Made by a program: the position numbers and the translations under genes. A stretch of 38,639 nucleotides of DNA. Source: Lachnospiraceae bacterium (GTDB lineage: Bacteria; Bacillota; Clostridia; Lachnospirales; Lachnospiraceae). Positions 8,348-17,800 of this stretch are shown here, in pieces; position 1 is the first letter of the stretch, and the number at the start of each line of letters is the position of its first letter. The notes below the pieces were generated by a model. That model made no database searches. It was not told where the DNA came from and saw only the letters and a list, made by a program, of their open reading frames with translations. The DNA is taken from positions 1-38,639 of the forward strand of contig JAEERY010000068.1 of assembly GCA_016286035.1 (NCBI GenBank), in the 5' to 3' direction.

Positions 8348-10186
8348 CTATTCTACGGTAACGCTCTTTGCCAGATTTCTCGGCTTATCAACATCATTTC
8401 CGCGTGCAACACTGAAATAATATCCAAGCAGCTGAAGCGGTATGACCGCAAGACATGCTGCGAAATGCTCATCGATCTTAGGAACGTATACGGTAAAGTT
8501 TGCGGTATCCTCTGTCTCATAATGACCGTAACTTGTAAGTCCCATCAGATATGCGCCTCTGCTCTTTACTTCCTGCATGTTGCTTATTATCTTTTCATAC
8601 AGATCGTTCTGAGTCGCAACACCTATTACAAGAGTGCCGTCTTCGATAAGACTTATGGTTCCGTGCTTAAGTTCACCGGCTGCATATGCTTCACTGTGAA
8701 CATAAGATATCTCTTTCAGTTTTAAGCTGCCTTCCATACAAACTGCATAGTCTATGCCTCTTCCTATAAAGAATGCATCCCTTACATTTGCAAATTTAGC
8801 TGAGAACCACTGTATCCTGTCCTTGTCATCCAGGATCTTTCCGATCTTCTCCGGAAGACTCTTTAACTCGCTTATATAGTAATTATACTGCTTCTCGTCT
8901 ATCTTTCCGCGGACTTTTGCAAACTGAACGGCGATAAGATACGAAGCCACAAGCTGTGTTGTATATCCTTTGGTCGTTGCTACGCTTATCTCGGGACCCG
9001 CTAAGGTATAGAAAACATTGTCTGACTCTCTTGCTATGGAACTTCCGACAACATTTACGATAGCAAGTGTTCTTACACCTCTTGCTTTCGATTCCCTTAT
9101 AGCGGAACGTGTATCGGCCGTTTCTCCCGACTGGGATATGGCTATAACAAGTTCCTTCTCATCAAGCAATGGATTTCTGTATATAAACTCACTGGCAAGC
9201 TCAACCCTTACAGGGATACGTGCCATATCCTCAAACACATACTGAGCTGCTACTCCGACATGATATGCGGATCCGCATGCTACGATATGTATGCTTGAGA
9301 TATCCTTGATGATATCATCCGTAAGACCTATTGTCTCAAGGTTGATCTTTCCGTCCGAGAGCACCGATTCCATGGTATCTCCCACAGCTCTGGGCTGCTC
9401 GTATATCTCTTTCATCATGAAATGCTCGAAGCCGCCTTTTTCGGCTGCCTTTGCATCCCAGTCGATATGCTCTGATTCCTTTTCTACGACATCACCGTCG
9501 AGGTTATAGAATACTGCTCCGTCCTTTGAGAGTCTGGCCATCTCAAGGTTATCGATATAGATAACATCTCTGGTATACTCAAGGATAGCGGGAACATCAC
9601 TGGCTACAAAGCACTCTTTGTCCTTTACGCCGATGATCATGGGAGAATCTTTTCTTGCAACATATATCTCACCCGGATAATCGGCAAACATTACAACGAG
9701 GGCATACGAACCACGTACACGCACCATAGTCTTTGCAAGAGCATCTATCGGTCCAACCTTGTACTTTTTGTAATAGTAATCAATAAGCTTTACCACTACT
9801 TCGGTATCTGTCTGTGAGTAGAACTCATAATCATGTCTTATGAGCTTCTCTTTAAGTTCCTGATAGTTCTCGATTATTCCGTTATGTACGGCTGTAACGG
9901 TTCCGTCATCAGCTACATGGGGATGAGCATTGGTCTCTGAAGGTTCACCGTGGGTTGCCCATCTGGTGTGACCTATACCGCATTCGCCCTTTAAAGCCTT
10001 TCCGTCATTGGTCTTTTCAGCAAGTCCTGAAAGCCTTCCTTTTGATTTTACGACTTTTACGGGCTTGTCTCCGTTTCTAACGGCAAGACCTGCCGAATCG
10101 TATCCTCTGTATTCAAGTTTAGACAGTCCAGCGAGCAATATCGGAGCGGCCTGCTTATCACCTACATATCCTACTATTCCACACAC
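8348..10186 (-). CDS. glmS: Glutamine-fructose-6-phosphate aminotransferase (isomerizing)
   Basis: This 612-residue cytoplasmic enzyme makes glucosamine 6-phosphate from fructose 6-phosphate and glutamine, the first step toward UDP-GlcNAc and peptidoglycan. The start is GTG (10184-10186), with GGAGGG 8 nt upstream, so that the mature N terminus is the catalytic Cys of CGIVGYVG. The N-terminal Ntn-hydrolase domain shows GIGHTRWATHG and CDTEVVVKLI-like blocks. Two SIS domains follow (IVACGSAYHVG...ISQSGETADT and FIGRGIDYAVCMEGSLKLKEISY), ending with the typical LAKSVTVE. It is a single-gene unit with its own promoter. The leader is too short for the glmS ribozyme common in Firmicutes. Confidence 0.97.
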   Translation of the reverse strand: MCGIVGYVGDKQAAPILLAGLSKLEYRGYDSAGLAVRNGDKPVKVVKSKGRLSGLAEKTNDGKALKGECGIGHTRWATHGEPSETNAHPHVADDGTVTAVHNGIIENYQELKEKLIRHDYEFYSQTDTEVVVKLIDYYYKKYKVGPIDALAKTMVRVRGSYALVVMFADYPGEIYVARKDSPMIIGVKDKECFVASDVPAILEYTRDVIYIDNLEMARLSKDGAVFYNLDGDVVEKESEHIDWDAKAAEKGGFEHFMMKEIYEQPRAVGDTMESVLSDGKINLETIGLTDDIIKDISSIHIVACGSAYHVGVAAQYVFEDMARIPVRVELASEFIYRNPLLDEKELVIAISQSGETADTRSAIRESKARGVRTLAIVNVVGSSIARESDNVFYTLAGPEISVATTKGYTTQLVASYLIAVQFAKVRGKIDEKQYNYYISELKSLPEKIGKILDDKDRIQWFSAKFANVRDAFFIGRGIDYAVCMEGSLKLKEISYVHSEAYAAGELKHGTISLIEDGTLVIGVATQNDLYEKIISNMQEVKSRGAYLMGLTSYGHYETEDTANFTVYVPKIDEHFAACLAVIPLQLLGYYFSVARGNDVDKPRNLAKSVTVE

Positions 10187-10224
10187 GTTAATTACCCTCC
10201 ATGGATATAATTTCTATCTTAACA

Positions 10225-10253
10225 ATTATGACATGATAACGGTCGAAAAACAA
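10225..10253 (-). promoter_or_regulatory. glmS promoter
   Basis: On the minus strand TTGTTT (10248-10253) and CATAAT (10225-10230) are separated by exactly 17 bp. Transcription would start about 30 nt before the GTG start codon. Confidence 0.65.
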
Positions 10254-10267
10254 GTAAAATCACCATA

Positions 10268-10462
10268 TCAGATATCGCTGACATGAGTGATATCATCAGT
10301 TTCCTGTTCATCTATCTGTCTGGTAGCATCTCTTATCGCGTCATCATAACCCGTGAGTGCCGCAAAAGGAGCAAACTGGGCCGCCCTGTTGATCATAGTC
10401 ATCTGAGGACGCTTTTTTGACTGATAATGCGGATGGTCTATTATATCATCGTAGTTTCCCAT
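10268..10462 (-). CDS. Small YolD-like partner of the Y-family polymerase
   Basis: This 64-residue protein starts with MGNYDDIIDHPHYQSKKRPQM and contains RAAQFAPFAALTGYDDAI. I recall this pattern in the small proteins encoded next to UmuC-type polymerases in many Clostridia, often annotated hypothetical or YolD-like. Its ATG follows the polymerase TAA directly, so the two are translationally coupled. The role is presumably in the DNA-damage response, perhaps as a UmuD-like accessory, but no function can be read from the sequence. Confidence 0.75.
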   Translation of the reverse strand: MGNYDDIIDHPHYQSKKRPQMTMINRAAQFAPFAALTGYDDAIRDATRQIDEQETDDITHVSDI

Positions 10463-12010
10463 TTACGCTCTGTGACCTCCTATCTGCCTGTTTCTTTCCA
10501 TGGCAGTCGATCCTTTTCTGAAATTTGTGCCTTTTAATATGGCATTCTTGCCGAATTTATTCTTTATCTGGATCGTAGCCTCCTGCAAAGCCCTTTCTTT
10601 TGCGAGTTTTTCATCCAGTTCTTTTCTTTCTCTGTCCGCTTTTTCATAATCGGTAAAAAGATCAAGCTGCTCGTACTGTGAATCCTCCCAGCATATCTGT
10701 GACTCCGGTGTCACTTTACATGCAACAACACTCAGACGTCTGGTTAAGAGTTCAGGATTTATGATACTTCTGTACAGTTTGACAACCGCGTCAGTGATCA
10801 TCATCGTTGATGAAGTTTTGAAATCAAGATTAACAGTTCCGGTGGCATGTTTCGGTGTTATACGACCGTAACGGTCAACGGTAGTTTCGCCTTTATATGT
10901 GCTTTTTTTGTCTTCCGGATCAAAGCTGACAGAATCATAGCCTATATTAAGGACCATCTGATCCGTTACCAGTTCTTTTTCAACAAGTTCAAGTGTAAGC
11001 TGTTCCGTCATCTCCCTGACGATAACCTCTGTCTCTTCATTATCATAGCCTCTTTGCAACACCTGTCCCAAGGAAAGCGAATTTGTCTCAGGCTTGTATG
11101 ACTTGATAAGATCTATCGTACAGGGTTCCCATCCCCACGCATGATCAATGATAAGCTCTGCATTTACTCCAAACTCCTTGTACAGGCCATCCTCATCATA
11201 TTCGGAATGTCTGGCAAGATCACCCATGGTATATATACCCATATGTGCAAGTCTCTTTGCGGTTCCGGGTCCTATCCTCCAGAAATCCGATATAGGTGTG
11301 TACGACCAGAGTTTTTCACGGTAAGAACGCTCATTAAGTTCAGCTATACGCACACCGTCACTGTCGATCGGGATATGCTTTGCCTCAATATCCATGGCTA
11401 TCTTCGCAAGATAGAGATTGCTTCCTATTCCCGCCGTCGCGGTTATACCTGTCTCCTTCTCTATCTGGGTTATTATCGTTTTTGTCAGCTCTCTGGCACT
11501 CATTCCGTACGTTGAAAGATATGCCGTAACATCGATAAAAACTTCATCGCAGGAGTAAACATGTATATCCTGTGATGAGACATATCTTAAATATATCTTA
11601 TATATAGCTGTGCTGCAGCTCATGTACTCAGCCATTCTAGGCTTCGCAACAATATAGTCTATGGCCAGATTCTTATTAGCGGCAAGTTCATCGGCGTCTG
11701 ATGAGCTTCCAGAGAAATCTTTACCGTTCAGTCTGTTTTTCCTGATCCGGTTGGTATCGTTTACTTTTTGCACAACTTCAAAAAGACGTGCTCTTCCCGG
11801 AATTCCGTATGCTTTTAAGGCAGGCGAAACAGCAAGACAGATAGTCTTCTCAGTCCTGTCGGGGTCAGCAACGACCAGACAGGCTTTGAGAGGATTAAGA
11901 TGTCTTGATATACATTCCACCGACGCATAAAACGATTTTAAATCTATCGCTATATACGTACGATCCGTTCCGGATTCTCCTTTGCCTATTCCTGATAATC
12001 CTTCTGACAT
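10463..12010 (-). CDS. Y-family DNA polymerase (UmuC/DinB-like)
   Basis: This 515-residue translesion polymerase copies damaged templates. YIAIDLKSFYASVEC (metal-binding D23) and YSCDEVFIDVT carry the catalytic carboxylates. TAGIGSNLYLAKIAMDIEAK and FWRIGPGTAKRLAHMGI are the palm and the helix-hairpin-helix thumb region, and the little-finger domain follows from about residue 270. The first 17 residues precede the fold and overlap larC by 25 bp. No better ATG is available, so the overlap is probably real. It is downstream of larB-larC on the same strand, and I see no obvious LexA box near it, so it may depend on read-through from the lar genes. Confidence 0.88.
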   Translation of the reverse strand: MSEGLSGIGKGESGTDRTYIAIDLKSFYASVECISRHLNPLKACLVVADPDRTEKTICLAVSPALKAYGIPGRARLFEVVQKVNDTNRIRKNRLNGKDFSGSSSDADELAANKNLAIDYIVAKPRMAEYMSCSTAIYKIYLRYVSSQDIHVYSCDEVFIDVTAYLSTYGMSARELTKTIITQIEKETGITATAGIGSNLYLAKIAMDIEAKHIPIDSDGVRIAELNERSYREKLWSYTPISDFWRIGPGTAKRLAHMGIYTMGDLARHSEYDEDGLYKEFGVNAELIIDHAWGWEPCTIDLIKSYKPETNSLSLGQVLQRGYDNEETEVIVREMTEQLTLELVEKELVTDQMVLNIGYDSVSFDPEDKKSTYKGETTVDRYGRITPKHATGTVNLDFKTSSTMMITDAVVKLYRSIINPELLTRRLSVVACKVTPESQICWEDSQYEQLDLFTDYEKADRERKELDEKLAKERALQEATIQIKNKFGKNAILKGTNFRKGSTAMERNRQIGGHRA

Positions 12011-13248
12011 ATAAGATCCTTTACCTGCGAAAGACTGATACCTTTCTTCTTTGCAATATCAGCCAGATCCTCATACTCGTATTTCTCTCTTGTTACTCCG
12101 TATCCGGATGATACCTTTTTTCTGACCTCGCCAAACGGTGTCTCAACGCTCTCAGTCTTTCTGGAAAGCGTATAACGATAACTTGTGTTCTCACGTATCC
12201 CTAAAGTCGTGGTGTATCTGAATATAAGATCCACCATCTTATCCTTATCTTCTTTTTTACATATCACGGTAAGCATGATACCGGGTCTGTTCTTTTTCAT
12301 CTGAACGGATGTCATAAACACATCAAGTGCTCCTGCGTCAAGCAGTCTCTCTTGAGCAAATCCCATCTCTTCACCCGTTATATCATCAAGATTGCATTCC
12401 AATAAAACGATCTTATCTGAATCATCCTGTGTATCACCAAAAAACGCCCTCACACAGTTTGCTGCCTCAAAATCTTTCTTACCCATGCCATAGCCGATCG
12501 CAACGGTACGCATCACAGGCATATCACCGAATTGACTCGCGAAGTGTTTAAGCAGTGCGGCACCTGTAGGGGTACATAGCTCGCTTTGTATCTTTCCTCC
12601 GTAGATCGGTATATCCTTTAGTATATATGCCGTAGCCGGAGCCGGAACAGGCAACACCCCATGCGCACATCTGACACTGCCGCTCCCCACATGAACAGGC
12701 GAGGCTATTACCTTTTGAGGATTAAGTATCTCCATAAGCATGCAGACTGCTGTCACATCTGCCACAGCATCCATAGTTCCAACCTCATGGAAATGTATAT
12801 CCGTGACAGGCATTCCGTGAACATGGCTCTCTGCTTCAGCGATCAGAGAATATACAGCTATGATATCTTTCTTTACTTTATCAGAAACATTCAGATCTTC
12901 AACGATATGCTCTATATCATGTAGACTGCTGTGATGATGGTGGTAATGATGCTCCTCGTGGTCATGGTGATGGTGTTCCCCATGATCGTGATGATGGTGC
13001 TCCTCATAGTCGTGATCATGGTGATGATGCATATCTTCCGATTCTTCCTCACCGTTGACCTTTACCGAAACATGAGTCCCCTTTATACCGCATTTTATTG
13101 ATTCCTGTGCGGTTATACTTATCCCGGGTATGTTAAGCCCGTTTATCTTATCAATGAATTGTTGTCTGTCAGGTATCAGTTCTAGGAGTGCGGCCGTTAA
13201 CATGTCTCCTGCTGCCCCCATACTGCAATCAAGATAAATAGTTTTCAA
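11986..13248 (-). CDS. larC: LarC, nickel-insertion protein of nickel-pincer cofactor synthesis
   Basis: This 420-residue protein inserts nickel into the pyridinium bis-thiocarboxylate mononucleotide to make the cofactor of lactate racemase and its relatives. YLDCSMGAAGDMLTAAL opens the family. A very His/Asp/Glu-rich stretch (about residues 73-109) can bind nickel, and FHEVGTMDAVADV, ECNLDDITGEEMG and VQMKKNRPGIML are further LarC blocks. The start is TTG and overlaps the larB stop (TTGA), with GGAGG 7 nt upstream, so the two are translationally coupled. A CTG frameshift-type LarC1/LarC2 organisation is not seen, because this frame is continuous. Confidence 0.92.
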   Translation of the reverse strand: MKTIYLDCSMGAAGDMLTAALLELIPDRQQFIDKINGLNIPGISITAQESIKCGIKGTHVSVKVNGEEESEDMHHHHDHDYEEHHHHDHGEHHHHDHEEHHYHHHHSSLHDIEHIVEDLNVSDKVKKDIIAVYSLIAEAESHVHGMPVTDIHFHEVGTMDAVADVTAVCMLMEILNPQKVIASPVHVGSGSVRCAHGVLPVPAPATAYILKDIPIYGGKIQSELCTPTGAALLKHFASQFGDMPVMRTVAIGYGMGKKDFEAANCVRAFFGDTQDDSDKIVLLECNLDDITGEEMGFAQERLLDAGALDVFMTSVQMKKNRPGIMLTVICKKEDKDKMVDLIFRYTTTLGIRENTSYRYTLSRKTESVETPFGEVRKKVSSGYGVTREKYEYEDLADIAKKKGISLSQVKDLICQKDYQE

Positions 13249-14000
13249 TTCTTAACCTCCATATGATTGATCATGCTCGCAAGATATCCTGCTCCAAATC
13301 CGTTGTCGATATTAACTACCGACACGCCGGATGCACAGGAATTGAGCATTGATAAAAGAGCTGACAATCCGTCAAAAGAAGCACCGTATCCCACACTTGT
13401 AGGCACTGCTATGACCGGACAGTCCACAAGTCCGCCGATCACGCTTGCCAGTGCGCCTTCCATTCCGGCTATCGCTATGACCACACTTGCGCTCATGATC
13501 TCATCCAGATGAGCAAGAAGTCTGTGAAGCCCAGCCACACCAACATCATAGAGTCTTATTACTTCATTTCCATGAACCTCGGCCGTGAGTGCTGCTTCTT
13601 CAGCTACAGGTATATCACTGGTTCCTCCGGTTGCCACAACGATCTTGCCAAGTCCGTTTACATCAGGCAGCTTTCCTATTATCCCTGCTCTTGCATCTTT
13701 ATGATAATCAAGCTCATAAACCGAGCCTATCTTTACTGCGTCTTCTTCATTAAGCCTTGTTATAAGGATGGTCTCCTGGGCATTCTTTTTCATGCTCTCT
13801 ATAATGCCGATGATCTGGTCTGAAGTCTTTCCTGCACCGTATATGACCTCCGGCATCCCCTGTCTGACTGTCCTGTGATGATCCACTTTGGCATATCCGA
13901 TATCATCAAACGGTTCTTTCTTTATCTCCAAAAGAGCCTCATCAACCGATATATCTCCGGTCTTTACAGCCTCAAGCAGTTCTCTGATCCTTGTTTTCAT
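13245..14000 (-). CDS. larB: LarB, pyridinium carboxylase of nickel-pincer cofactor synthesis
   Basis: This 251-residue protein carboxylates and hydrolyses nicotinic acid adenine dinucleotide in the first step of the nickel-pincer pathway. The C-terminal half is an AIR-carboxylase-like domain (IVVATGGTSDIPVAEEAALTAE, GVAGLHRLLAHLD, IAGMEGALASVIGGL, PTSVGYGASF). The open frame extends 42 codons upstream to 14126, but the ATG at 13998-14000 has GGAGGG 5 nt away, and the extension (Cys-rich, no family resemblance) would run into the gene before, so I start at 14000. No larA or larE lies in the window, so the client enzyme is elsewhere. Confidence 0.92.
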   Translation of the reverse strand: MKTRIRELLEAVKTGDISVDEALLEIKKEPFDDIGYAKVDHHRTVRQGMPEVIYGAGKTSDQIIGIIESMKKNAQETILITRLNEEDAVKIGSVYELDYHKDARAGIIGKLPDVNGLGKIVVATGGTSDIPVAEEAALTAEVHGNEVIRLYDVGVAGLHRLLAHLDEIMSASVVIAIAGMEGALASVIGGLVDCPVIAVPTSVGYGASFDGLSALLSMLNSCASGVSVVNIDNGFGAGYLASMINHMEVKN

Positions 14001-14024
14001 TTGATCCCTCCGGATATTAAAAGA

Positions 14025-14045
14025 GGCTCTGCTACACACAGAGCC
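14025..14045 (-). terminator. Terminator or attenuator before larB
   Basis: On the minus strand GGCTCTG with its complement (7-nt loop) is followed by TCTTTT. It ends the small membrane-protein pair and lies directly before the larB ribosome site, so larB either needs read-through or has a promoter I cannot place. Confidence 0.6.
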
Positions 14046-14056
14046 CTTAAACTTAT

Positions 14057-14371
14057 CTATTTCCTTTGAAACAATGATGCTTTCACAACACCCTTCGGAT
14101 CCTTGACAAGCAGTATCACAAGCCAAATGACCAAAGCAAGTGCGATCACTGAAAAGCCAAGGTAAATATCGTTGATCATGTCAGCGGGTTCGGGAGCAAA
14201 GAATTCTGCACCCAGCTCTGCATATTCGAAGATCGCATCTATCATCCACATAAGCGCAGCACCCCAGAACATCCAGCAAAGAGCACCGACTTTCATCTCT
14301 CTTGACTGTTCTCCTCTATACCAGATCGCAGTGGAGATGACCGCAGCAAATATTGTTATAAGAAGTGTCAT
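14057..14371 (-). CDS. Small membrane protein, unknown
   Basis: This 104-residue protein has three likely membrane helices: residues 1-17, about 29-48 (ALCWMFWGAALMWMIDAIFEY) and about 68-89. An acidic stretch between the second and third (GAEFFAPEPADM) is followed by a basic tail (KASLFQRK). I do not recognise the family. It starts 3 nt after the stop of the membrane-protein gene at 14375-14788 and the two are surely cotranscribed; together they may form one membrane unit. The ATG has AGGAGGG upstream. Association with the lar genes is only by position. Confidence 0.6.
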   Translation of the reverse strand: MTLLITIFAAVISTAIWYRGEQSREMKVGALCWMFWGAALMWMIDAIFEYAELGAEFFAPEPADMINDIYLGFSVIALALVIWLVILLVKDPKGVVKASLFQRK

Positions 14372-14374
14372 ACT

Positions 14375-14788
14375 CTATACGCCCTCCTTTGCAACATTAT
14401 CAGCACTTAATGCCTTCTTCTCCATTGCAGAAGTAACTGCAAGCATAACACACCATATCAACGTAACCAGACCTGCCATCGAAACTCCGGCTGTCCCCAT
14501 CTCTTTTAGCATACCTGCCGTCTCGCCATCCGCTACAGCGGTAAGGAACGGGAAGAACGGAACAACCTCGCCATGCCACAGATGCTCAAATGCTAGAAGA
14601 GCAGATCCTCCCCATAAAAGCTTATTGAGCCATCCCAGTTTGGTCGAAAAACTTATCTTAGTCATCTTCTCAACTGAACCGTCCTCCATAGACAGTTCCA
14701 CTGTTTCTTCTTTCTCTTTTGACTTGATCACCTTAGTTGCTATAGTAGTGATCACAGCCTCAGTAGTAGGTACCAAAAAACATGCCAT
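14375..14788 (-). CDS. Small membrane protein, unknown
   Basis: The ATG at 14786-14788 has GGAGG 8 nt upstream and is preferred to a GTG six codons earlier; this gives 137 residues beginning MACFLVPTTEAVITTIATK. The N-terminal segment is hydrophobic. A charged region (KSKEKEETVELSMEDGSVEKM) and the LNKLLWGGSALLAFEHLWHGE helix follow, then a last helix (GVSMAGLVTLIWCVMLAV). I have the impression of a conserved hypothetical of Lachnospiraceae but cannot name it. The His residues around EHLWHGE inside the membrane are notable and could bind a metal or haem, which is speculation. Confidence 0.6.
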   Translation of the reverse strand: MACFLVPTTEAVITTIATKVIKSKEKEETVELSMEDGSVEKMTKISFSTKLGWLNKLLWGGSALLAFEHLWHGEVVPFFPFLTAVADGETAGMLKEMGTAGVSMAGLVTLIWCVMLAVTSAMEKKALSADNVAKEGV

Positions 14789-14881
14789 AATGTACACCTC
14801 CCGCACGTGTTATAATAGTCCCCTCACCGATCATCTTAACATACCGCCGCCTTACATATCAATAAAAATCAAAGCCGTTTA

Positions 14882-17800
14882 TCAGACTTCGGGAGCAAAT
14901 TCAAGGATGTCCCCATCATCGATCTTTTCGGTAGCGGACTCATCAGATATTCCCATTGCATCTTTTATAGCCAGAGCCACTTTATCATACATATCAAGTG
15001 CCTTTTGATGGTCTCTTTCAATGACCTTCTCATCCTTATCATTCGCTGCGCTTTCCAGTCCGGCGGCTATATCAGAGAGTTCCATGGCGCCTATTGTTTT
15101 CGAAGAGCTCTTTAAAGAATGAACATATATTGAATAATTATCCCAGTCCTTATCGTCATGATATTTCACGATATTGGCTTTGCGATCCGTATACTCCGTT
15201 ACATACTCGGTCAGTATATTCTTGTATACCTCTTCATTCTTCATACAAAAGCCCATGCCTTTTACGGTATCGACTCCGACTTTTTCTATTGCATCAAAGA
15301 CAGGCTCTTTTTTCTTTACAGGTTCGGTGTTTTTAGTGTGAACCGAAGGAGTGATCTTTTCTATCTTATCCTTAGGCAGATAGGTCATCAGAGTCTTCTC
15401 AAGCGAACGGCCGTCCACAGGTTTTGTCAGATAATCATTGAATCCCTGAGAGATATAATGCTCTCTTGCACCCCTGATCGCATCAGCAGTAAGACAGACG
15501 ACCGGTGTAGTAAGATTATTTTTGCTCTCAAGCTCTCTTATCTTAAATAACGTCTGTGTTCCGTCCATACCGGGCATACGCTGATCCATAAGTATGACAT
15601 CATAAACATTCTTATCCGCAAGACTGACAGCTTCCTCACCGCTTAATGCCGTATCGATCTTGATCTGAGTCTTCTTAAGCAGACTTACGGCAACGGTGAT
15701 ATTCATCTTTGTATCATCGACAATGAGGATATGTGCCTTCGGAGCATGGAATGATTCTCTATAAGAATCTTCATCCTCCTCTTCAGGCAGGATCATCTTA
15801 TACTCCCCGATAGGTTCCTCATTTTCTATTCTCTGCCACAGCTCAAATGAGAATATCGAGCCTTCTCCGTATTTACTATCCACATGAAGCTCACTGTTCA
15901 TCAGATCAAGAAGTCTTGTGGTTATTGACATTCCAAGACCCGTACCCTCAATGTTACGGTTTCTTGTAACATCCAGTCTCTCAAATGATTCAAAGAGACG
16001 ATCCATATCATCTTCTTTGATGCCGATACCGGTATCCTTTACTTCGACATACAGCTTTACCTTATCAGACATACGCTCTTTAGCTTCAATGTTCAAAGTC
16101 ACTGAACCCTCATGCGTATACTTAACAGCATTAGTCAAAAGATTTAGGATTATCTGATTGATACGTGTATCATCTCCGAACAGTTCCGAAGGTATTTTGG
16201 GATCAACATTCACAAAAAAGTTTAAGCTCTTTGCATCCGCTTTCTCCTGAATGGAGTTTATCAGATACGATATGAGTGAACTTACATTGTAGCGTACAGG
16301 GATGATCTCCATCTTTCCGTCCTCGATCTTTGAGAAATCAAGGATACTGTTTATCAGCTGAAGGAGGTTTCTTCCGGAATTCTTTATGTTTCTTGCATAC
16401 TCAAGGATACTGCTGCTGACAGATTCCCTTAAGATCATCTCATTCATACCCAGTATCGCATTTATCGGAGTCCTTATCTCATGAGACATATCAGCAAGGA
16501 ATTTACTCTTAGCATTGTTGGCTTCATCAGCAGCAAGTTTCTCAAGTCGCAAAACCTCAGCCTCATATTCCTTCTTCTGCTTGCTGACGCTTAACTCTTC
16601 CATCTTCTTTCCATAAGCCTGCTCATTCTTATAGCCCAGGAAATATACAAATGATATGAATGCGAATATCGTAAGCGATACTATTATATTGACGATAAGC
16701 TGCGATCTTGCATCTTCCAAAAGATCCGCATCATTAACGACCAAAACGACATACCACTGACTCATTACCTCGTTGACAAACAGAGTACATTCCTGACCAT
16801 TTACAACGGAATTGATCATACCGTTTCTGGTAAAGACTATCGTAGGTAGAAGATCTTTGTTAAATACTTCATTGAAATTCCTGCCTCTAAGCTCGGAATC
16901 CTTATGAGACACGATAAATCCGTCACTGTTTACGATCATGGCATAGCCTTTTCCGCCAATATCGACCTTCTCAGTAACATCCTGGATATGATTGACGATT
17001 ACATCCAGTGCGACCACGTTACGCTGCTCATAAGAACCATGAGGCTTTCCGTCATCTATCAGTCTGCATATCGTGATAACAACATCATGGGTATGCGCAT
17101 CGACATAAGGTGATACTATTATCGTCTTGCCGTCCGCTTCTACCGCCTCTTTATACCAGTCTCTGGATTCAACCCTGTAATCTTCGGGAGGAACCCAGCC
17201 CGAACCGTCCATATATTCCCCTCTCACATATGCATACAGACCGGTAAAGTTTTCATCGAAACTCTCAAACAGCGAATTTGTCTGAACCGTAAGATACTGT
17301 AAGATCCTTTCCTGATCATCTCCGTTTTTATACATGAGTTCCACAGTGTCTGCTACTACATTAAGTGTTGACTGAGAAACCGACAGGTAGTTTTCCAGAT
17401 CGGTCGCTGTTGTTTCCGCATTTCCCTCTCCAAGTTCATATATGCTCTTAACTGATGCTCTGTAAAACAGTTTCGAGTTATATACAACCAGAAAGATCAT
17501 AAGTATGAGCGTTATCAGTATGGTAAAGATAAGATTGAACTTGCCTCGTTTGATAGAAACATTATTCTTCTTTCCTTCTTTGTCAGACTTATAACGTGTT
17601 GCTATGATGTATATCACAGCCAGTATAAGCACAACCATGATCACCGAAATGATGAATAGCATCACGACTATGATCTTATAGGAATTCTGTCCCTCAGAAC
17701 TTTGAGGTAAAAGTCCTTTCATCCAGTTGGCCAGATAAAAACCGCCGACGCAGCATGCCAGCATTATGATGGAAACTATTGTCTGCAAAAGAAGCTGTGA

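Noticed and set aside
12900-13060. Simple repeat of CAT/GTG-like triplets
   Set aside because: It encodes the His-rich metal-binding stretch inside larC, a known feature of the family, and the frame stays open through it.
14001-14126. N-terminal extension of LarB rich in cysteine
   Set aside because: A strong GGAGGG site precedes the ATG at 14000, the extension resembles no LarB, and it would cover a terminator and the end of the upstream gene.
14172-15008. Open frame of 278 codons on the plus strand
   Set aside because: It lies antisense to two small membrane-protein genes and the 3' end of the kinase gene, has Ser/Ile-rich low-quality composition, no ribosome site and no recognisable domain.
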